A stretch of DNA of 64,000 nucleotides from Cohnella lupini. Its GTDB lineage: Bacteria; Bacillota; Bacilli; Paenibacillales; Paenibacillaceae. Where the stretch lies: positions 124,001 through 188,000 of the forward strand of contig NZ_QRDY01000008.1 in the NCBI RefSeq assembly GCF_003386205.1, read 5' to 3'. Of the stretch, positions 59,269 through 64,000 are shown piece by piece (positions within the stretch are counted from its first letter, which is position 1; the number at the start of each line of letters is the position of its first letter). The position numbers were made by a program, and so were the translations under genes. The notes under the pieces were generated by a model that searched no databases, had not been told where the DNA came from, and worked only from the letters and a program-made list of their open reading frames with translations.

Positions 59269-62200
59269 ATGAAACGGATGAAGCGAGTGTATAGGATAGC
59301 TCTTAGTATATTGGTGTTAATAGGGATGATCCCTTTTGCCCGGGAGAAAACGGCGGAAGCCGCCGATATCGTAGTCGAGCCTCGGATCGCATCGGGATAT
59401 TACCATACCCTTTCCCTGACAACGGATGGAAACGTCTGGTCTTGGGGTCAGAATACGAAGGGGCAATTAGGCGACGGAACGAATAGCGGAAGGAACGCGC
59501 CGGTAAAAGCCGTTGGCCTTAGCAACGTCGAAGCCGTTGCGACCGGCGTTCGCAGCAGCTATGCGATCAAAACCGACGGCACTTTATGGGCATGGGGGAT
59601 GAATGAAAACGGGCAGCTGGGCGACGGGACGCTGACGGATAGGAACATACCCGCGCAAGTGCCCGGGTTATCCGGAATCAAAGCGGTCTCGGGGGGAGTC
59701 GGTTACCATGTCCTTGCATTGGACGAAGACGGCAACGTGTGGGCATGGGGAACGAACGACAGCGGAGAGCTTGGCGACGGGACGACGACTGGGCGGACTT
59801 CGCCCGTGCAAGTAACCGGATTGACGGACGTGATCGCGATTGCCGCCGGAGGATGGCACAGCCTGGCTCTTAAAGCGGACGGAACGTTGTGGGCATGGGG
59901 TTATAACGGTAAAGGGGAGTTGGGGGACGGTACGACGGTTTCCCGTTCCATTCCTTATCAAGTCGATATTGGTGAAGTTAAGGCGATTTCCGCCGGTAAC
60001 GATCATAGTTTAGCCGTGATGAACGACGGAACGGTGTGGAGTTGGGGATACAATCAATGGGGAGCCCTTGGAGACGGAACCGCCGTTACGCGGTACATTC
60101 CCGTGCAAGTATCCGGACTAAGCGGAGTTTCCACTATCGCTGGGGGAGCCAACAGCAGCATTGCGTTGAAAGACGACGGAACGGTGTGGGGATGGGGATT
60201 AAACAATTATTCTCAGTTGGGAGACGGTACTTCTACGCAAAGGAACTCTCCCGTGCAAGTGTCGGGTCTCTCGCGAATAAAAGGCGTTTCCGCGGGCGGA
60301 TTTTTCGGGATGGCGGTGAGCGACGATGGAAAAGTATGGGGCTGGGGACTGAACAGCAGCGGAGAATTGGGTGACAGGACGGCGACCTCGCGCTTGGTTC
60401 CCGTGCAGAATGCGGCCGTATTGGATTTAACCGTTCCGGTTCCTAGCGCGGACCCCGTAACGGCTTCCGATATAACGGAAACGGGATTAACCTTGAATTG
60501 GGCGAAAGCGACCGACAATTTAACCTCGCCGAGCGAGTTGCAATATTTGGTCTATCGGATCGGTAGAGCCAACGCGGGCACGGTTAACGATATTGAACTC
60601 CGGGGGATTCCGATCGGCGCGTACGAGGAGGACATAGATACGAAGGAAGTAACGGGGCTGTTCGGAGGCGTAACGTATTATTTCGGCGTTATCGTGAAGG
60701 ACAAGTCGGGCTTGAAAAGCGCGTATGCGGTCAAATCCGTGAAGACTCTTGACGTGCCGTCCTACCTCGTGACTTATGACGGGAACGGGAGCAGCTCCGG
60801 GAGCGTACCCGTGGACGACTTTGCCTATTGGGTAGACGAGAGCGTCGAAGTGCTAGCGAATTCGGACCATATGAAGAAAACGGGATTCATTTTCAAGGGG
60901 TGGAACGCCAACGCGGACGGAACCGGAACGGCATACGCGGTAGGAGATACGTTCTTTATGCCGGCTCACGATGTCATCTTGTACGCGCATTGGGTTCCGG
61001 ATTCGGATCCCACAGATCCAACGGATCCGACCGATCCAACAGATCCCACCGATCCCACGGATCCAACCGATCCAACAGATCCGACCGATCCCACCGATCC
61101 CACCGATCCTCCTATTCCGAGTCGGGATGCATCGTTAAGCGGTCTTGATTTACGTACCGCCGGCGGCATTCCGATAGCGATAGGGCCTGACTTCTCGCGC
61201 GATACAACGGCATATTCCGCCGGCGTGGCTTATGCAATATCGTCGGTTTCCGTCGCCGCGACGACTTACGAGAGTCAAGCCAGCGTCGTCGCGAGCGTAT
61301 ACGACAGTTCTAACGTACTCCGATTCGGACCGGTGAACATAGGGAATGGCATCGTTAGCGACAGCCTTCCTATGAAGGTCGGGCTCAACTTAATCGAGTT
61401 GGGAGTAACCGCGCAGGATGGCACGATGCAGACTTACCGACTAACGGTAACCCGCGATGCTCCTCCCGAAAATAACAACGAGCAAGACGACGATGACGAA
61501 CCGATTCCTGAACCCATAACCCGAATAACGATCGGCGGTCAGTCGACAGGGAAGCTGGCGACCGAATCGTCCTCGGCGGAAAACGGCCGAAGCGTATTAA
61601 GGGTAAGAATGGATAACGGAGCATTCAAAGAACAGCTCGGCAAAGAAGGCGATAATCCGTCCATCGAAATTTCCATGACGACTTCCTACGCGGCAAAAGT
61701 TATCGTGGAGTTTGCTGGAGATTCGATTAAAGCATTGGAAGATAAAGAAGGTCTAATCGAAGTAACGACTCGCTCCGGAAGCTACAAGATTCCCGCCGGA
61801 CAAATTCGGATGGAGAAGATCGCCGAGAGGTTTGGCGAACGAGTCCCTCTGGCCGACATCTCCGTGAGCATCGTAATCTCTCGTGAAGAAACGGCTGAAG
61901 CGACCGGGTTAACGATCGTCGTTCCGCCGGTCGAGTTCGCGATCGTTGTTTCTTACAAAGACCAAAGCTTGCAGCTTAACGAGTTCGGCGCTTTCGTCGA
62001 GCGGACGATTCCGATCCCCGAAGGCGTTGACCCGCGGCGGATCACGACGGCGGTCGTGGTGGAAGCGGACGGATCGTCACGGCACGTTCCGACCTCGTTC
62101 GCTGTTCGGGATGGCAAGGCCGTTGCCGTTATTAACAGCATGACGAACAGCAAGTATGCATTAATATGGAATCCGGTCGCGTTTGCGGACGTTGAAGGCC

Positions 62201-62742
62201 ATTGGGCGCAGGCAGAAGCGAACGACTTGGCCTCGCGTTTGATCGTGAACGGAACGGAAGCAGCTCGGTTCGATCCGTCCGAAGCCGTTACGAGGGCGGA
62301 ATTCGTCGCCACGTTAATAATGGCGTTAGGCTTGCCGGGCAAATCCGAGCTCACGCATTTCGCGGATGTGAACAACGTCGATCGGTATAGCGGTTACTTA
62401 GCGAAAGGTATGGAACTGGGACTTGTTTTCGGATATGAAGACGGAACTTTCCGGCCGACGCAGACTCTTACGCGGGAAGAGGCGGCGGTGATGCTTGCCA
62501 GGGCTATGAAACTGGTCGATCTAGAAACGGATATAAGCGAATCCGATGCGAATATAGCTCTTGCTTCATATGCGGATATAGCATCGATTAACGAGTGGGC
62601 GAATGAAGCAATCGCGATAACGGTTCGAAACGGACTGTTCAAAGGAAATAATCTGAAGCTGAGACCGAAGAGCGCGATCTCAAGGGCAGAAACGGCCGTC
62701 ATCGTTAGGCGGTTGCTTGTTAAAGCGAAGCTCATCGATTAA
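59269..62742 (+). CDS. secreted RCC1-repeat / SLH-domain cell-surface protein
   Basis: A 1157-residue exported modular protein. Residues 1-30 form a signal peptide. Seven RCC1-type repeats of about 50 residues (units with SxGxxHxLAL, DGTVWSWGxNxxGQLGDGT) cover 35-385 and should fold as a beta-propeller. Then a fibronectin-III-like domain (about 390-495), an InlB B-type repeat (YDGNGSS ... GWNANADG, about 500-575), an (Asp-Pro-Thr)11 linker, a cadherin-like beta-sandwich (about 622-735), a variable region and three SLH domains (about 965-1157) that bind pyruvylated wall polymer. It likely mediates surface binding. Confidence 0.95.
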   Translation: MKRMKRVYRIALSILVLIGMIPFAREKTAEAADIVVEPRIASGYYHTLSLTTDGNVWSWGQNTKGQLGDGTNSGRNAPVKAVGLSNVEAVATGVRSSYAIKTDGTLWAWGMNENGQLGDGTLTDRNIPAQVPGLSGIKAVSGGVGYHVLALDEDGNVWAWGTNDSGELGDGTTTGRTSPVQVTGLTDVIAIAAGGWHSLALKADGTLWAWGYNGKGELGDGTTVSRSIPYQVDIGEVKAISAGNDHSLAVMNDGTVWSWGYNQWGALGDGTAVTRYIPVQVSGLSGVSTIAGGANSSIALKDDGTVWGWGLNNYSQLGDGTSTQRNSPVQVSGLSRIKGVSAGGFFGMAVSDDGKVWGWGLNSSGELGDRTATSRLVPVQNAAVLDLTVPVPSADPVTASDITETGLTLNWAKATDNLTSPSELQYLVYRIGRANAGTVNDIELRGIPIGAYEEDIDTKEVTGLFGGVTYYFGVIVKDKSGLKSAYAVKSVKTLDVPSYLVTYDGNGSSSGSVPVDDFAYWVDESVEVLANSDHMKKTGFIFKGWNANADGTGTAYAVGDTFFMPAHDVILYAHWVPDSDPTDPTDPTDPTDPTDPTDPTDPTDPTDPTDPTDPPIPSRDASLSGLDLRTAGGIPIAIGPDFSRDTTAYSAGVAYAISSVSVAATTYESQASVVASVYDSSNVLRFGPVNIGNGIVSDSLPMKVGLNLIELGVTAQDGTMQTYRLTVTRDAPPENNNEQDDDDEPIPEPITRITIGGQSTGKLATESSSAENGRSVLRVRMDNGAFKEQLGKEGDNPSIEISMTTSYAAKVIVEFAGDSIKALEDKEGLIEVTTRSGSYKIPAGQIRMEKIAERFGERVPLADISVSIVISREETAEATGLTIVVPPVEFAIVVSYKDQSLQLNEFGAFVERTIPIPEGVDPRRITTAVVVEADGSSRHVPTSFAVRDGKAVAVINSMTNSKYALIWNPVAFADVEGHWAQAEANDLASRLIVNGTEAARFDPSEAVTRAEFVATLIMALGLPGKSELTHFADVNNVDRYSGYLAKGMELGLVFGYEDGTFRPTQTLTREEAAVMLARAMKLVDLETDISESDANIALASYADIASINEWANEAIAITVRNGLFKGNNLKLRPKSAISRAETAVIVRRLLVKAKLID
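61006..61104 (+). repeat. nine-bp repeat encoding eleven Asp-Pro-Thr units
   Basis: Eleven tandem codon triplets GAT-CCN-ACN encode a flexible linker in the RCC1/SLH protein. Third-base variation among copies argues it is old and selected at the protein level. Confidence 0.9.
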
Positions 62743-62759
62743 GGACGGAAAATAGACCG

Positions 62760-62795
62760 AAGTCCCTATGACCATCATGGTTATAGGGACTTTTG
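62760..62795 (+). terminator. intrinsic terminator after surface protein
   Basis: AAGTCCCTATGACC pairs with GGTTATAGGGACTT around ATCAT, followed by TT. Confidence 0.85.
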
Positions 62796-62948
62796 CATTT
62801 TAATTCGGCTAAGTCTGAATACGAGGACCTAAGACTATTATGGGATTATTTTCCCCCAATCGATGGCGGATCGGGTAAACTTATGATACAACTATCAATA
62901 AATACGTTCATTTCTTGACTAGGAATTCTAACGACAGGGTGGGTGGAG

Positions 62949-63152
62949 ATGGAATTAGTCAATTGCGGAAGGTGCGGCAAGCTTCAAGTCCAGAGACCGG
63001 ATACCCTGTGCAAGGAATGCCAGCAAATTTATGTCGCCGAAGCGCAAATCGTAAAAAACTATATCAAGTCGAACCCTGGAGCCACGATCATGGACGTCGT
63101 ACAGTTTACGGGATATCCCATGAGACGAATTAACGAAATTCTCGAGCGTTGA
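62949..63152 (+). CDS. small zinc-ribbon protein (flagellar-region YvyF-like)
   Basis: A 67-residue protein with an N-terminal zinc ribbon of two CxxC pairs (LVNCGRCGKL and DTLCKECQQ) and a C-terminal helix-turn-helix-like region (NPGATIMDVVQFTGYPMRRINEIL). It resembles the small YvyF/TIGR03826 proteins found near flagellar genes, which are thought to be regulators. No flagellar genes lie nearby. ATG 62949 is preferred over GTG 62943; the region GGGTGGGTGG may serve as ribosome site. Confidence 0.78.
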   Translation: MELVNCGRCGKLQVQRPDTLCKECQQIYVAEAQIVKNYIKSNPGATIMDVVQFTGYPMRRINEILER

Positions 63153-63198
63153 ATCCCCTCCGCATTGGGTAATGAAGTATAAAAGGAGGGTTCAGGAT

Positions 63199-63555
63199 AT
63201 GGGAGAAACCGAACGGAACGAATTAGGAGAAGCGGAAGAGACGACGCGGGCAAGGGAGCAAGCGGAAATGGCCGTTGATATACGCAAGCAGGGCACCGGC
63301 TTCATCGTGCTTGGGGTCAGCGGCCAGGTGGGAGAGATCACCTATAAGCTCGTAGACGTGGGAACATGGGTCATCGACCATACTTATCTGGATCCGAGAT
63401 ATCGCGGAGGCAATATCGCGAGGAAGCTCCTCGACCTCGTCGTCGAGGAAGCGAGAGCCGAAGGCAAGAAAATCATCCCGGCTTGCTCGTACGCTCTCGT
63501 TCAATTCAAACGGAACAAGGAATACGCGGACGTGTGGGAGAAGAACGGCATTTAG
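63199..63555 (+). CDS. GNAT family N-acetyltransferase (YjdJ-like), second copy
   Basis: A 118-residue acetyltransferase with a charged N-terminal segment (GETERNELGEAEE) followed by the same small core as the gene at 46360: VSGQVGEITYKLVDVGTW, HTYLDPRYRGGNIARKLLD (acetyl-CoA loop) and IIPACSYALVQF. ATG 63199 follows AAAAGGAGG with about 9 nt spacing; the frame extends to 63172 without a better site. The substrate is unknown. Confidence 0.88.
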   Translation: MGETERNELGEAEETTRAREQAEMAVDIRKQGTGFIVLGVSGQVGEITYKLVDVGTWVIDHTYLDPRYRGGNIARKLLDLVVEEARAEGKKIIPACSYALVQFKRNKEYADVWEKNGI

Positions 63556-63656
63556 TCATAAGCCGACTCGAGGTAGAGCCCTTGAAGAAGAGCTGAAGGA
63601 AGTAAGCGGGAGCTTCCGGGCAATCAGAGTGATGGTATAGTATCGAATAAGCATTC

Positions 63657-64000
63657 TTAGGCGTGAAGCCGGCGGTAAACCGTCGGAGTCACGCCTTCCT
63701 TGTCTTTAAAACGCTTGATGAAGTAGCTGACGCTATCGTAGCCGCAGGTCTGCGCCACGAATTCAACGGAGCTGGCAGGGTCGTCCAGCAGCAGTTGTTT
63801 CGCTAGCCGGATGCGACACAGCGTAATGAAGTCCATCGGCGATAGTTGAGTGGCTTTGCGGAACATTTTACAGAAGTAGTAGGTGCTGATTCCCGCTTTA
63901 GCCGCCCAAACGTCCAACGAGAAAGGCTTGCTAGCCGCATCCTGCATAGCGGGAAGCAGATCAGTAATTTCCCGCAGAGTCTCTTGGTTGCGGCTGGATC
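63657..64000 (-). CDS. AraC family transcriptional regulator, C-terminal part (cut by window end)
   Basis: The frame is open to the right edge, so only the last 114 residues are seen. They hold the two helix-turn-helix motifs of AraC/XylS regulators: VWAAKAGISTYYFCKMFRKATQLSPMDFI (first HTH) and EFVAQTCGYDSVSYFIKRFKDKEGVTPTVYR (second HTH), read in parts. The N-terminal sensor domain is outside the window, so the ligand cannot be judged. A start at 63947 would give only part of the DNA-binding domain and is rejected. Confidence 0.9.
   Translation of the reverse strand, partial: SSRNQETLREITDLLPAMQDAASKPFSLDVWAAKAGISTYYFCKMFRKATQLSPMDFITLCRIRLAKQLLLDDPASSVEFVAQTCGYDSVSYFIKRFKDKEGVTPTVYRRLHA

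Overview
The window looks like chromosomal DNA of a spore-forming Gram-positive of the Paenibacillaceae (Paenibacillus/Cohnella type). The basis is strong AGGAGG-type ribosome sites, frequent GTG/TTG starts, a GerA/GerB/GerC germinant-receptor locus, SLH-domain surface protein, PrsA-like foldase with a stalk domain, many two-component systems and a rich sugar-degradation repertoire. Genus assignment is inference. No tRNA, rRNA, CRISPR array, prophage or insertion sequence was seen.

Layout. 1-5.7 kb: a glycan-degradation operon (3' end of a GH2 beta-galactosidase, aldo/keto reductase, TIM-barrel sugar isomerase, GH38 alpha-mannosidase). 5.8-6.15 kb: a 51-bp tandem repeat array. 6.2-12.3 kb: the myo-inositol catabolic operon iolD-iolC-iolA-iolJ-iolB. 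12.7-18.1 kb: small oxidoreductases (LLM flavin enzyme, aldo/keto reductase), a second palindromic repeat cluster, DinB-like protein, WYL regulator, monooxygenase-fold protein and an M24 peptidase. 18.2-30.2 kb: a GT2 glycosyltransferase with a very basic tail, a 7TM histidine kinase coupled to a SARP-type response regulator, GH43 glycosidase, PrsA-like foldase, patatin, a hybrid histidine kinase, uridine kinase and a Gfo/Idh/MocA dehydrogenase. 30.2-34.3 kb: a two-component system with two small membrane proteins, then a DksA-like protein.

34.5-37.9 kb is a TetR-controlled redox cassette (NIPSNAP, quinone reductase-like, DsbA/FrnE-like, SDR, tautomerase) with matching operator boxes upstream of the regulator and of the cassette. 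38-42.1 kb is a spore germination locus in which gerB faces gerA-gerC-2TM. 42.6-48.8 kb holds ku, a transglutaminase gene under a c-di-GMP-I riboswitch, a P450, a GNAT protein and small regulators. 48.8-53.5 kb is a SNF2 helicase/SWIM zinc-finger pair. 53.6-55.4 kb is a MarR-MFS pair with two copies of one palindromic operator.

56-64 kb carries hflX, whose roughly 370-nt leader holds a 12-codon uORF encoding an Arg-Val-Arg motif, an 11-nt antiterminator arm and an intrinsic terminator. This is the most interesting regulatory candidate in the window. It is followed by an M50 protease, a large RCC1/SLH surface protein, a small zinc-ribbon protein, a second GNAT paralogue and the 3' part of an AraC-type regulator. 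All identifications come from reading motifs and architecture; no database search was run.
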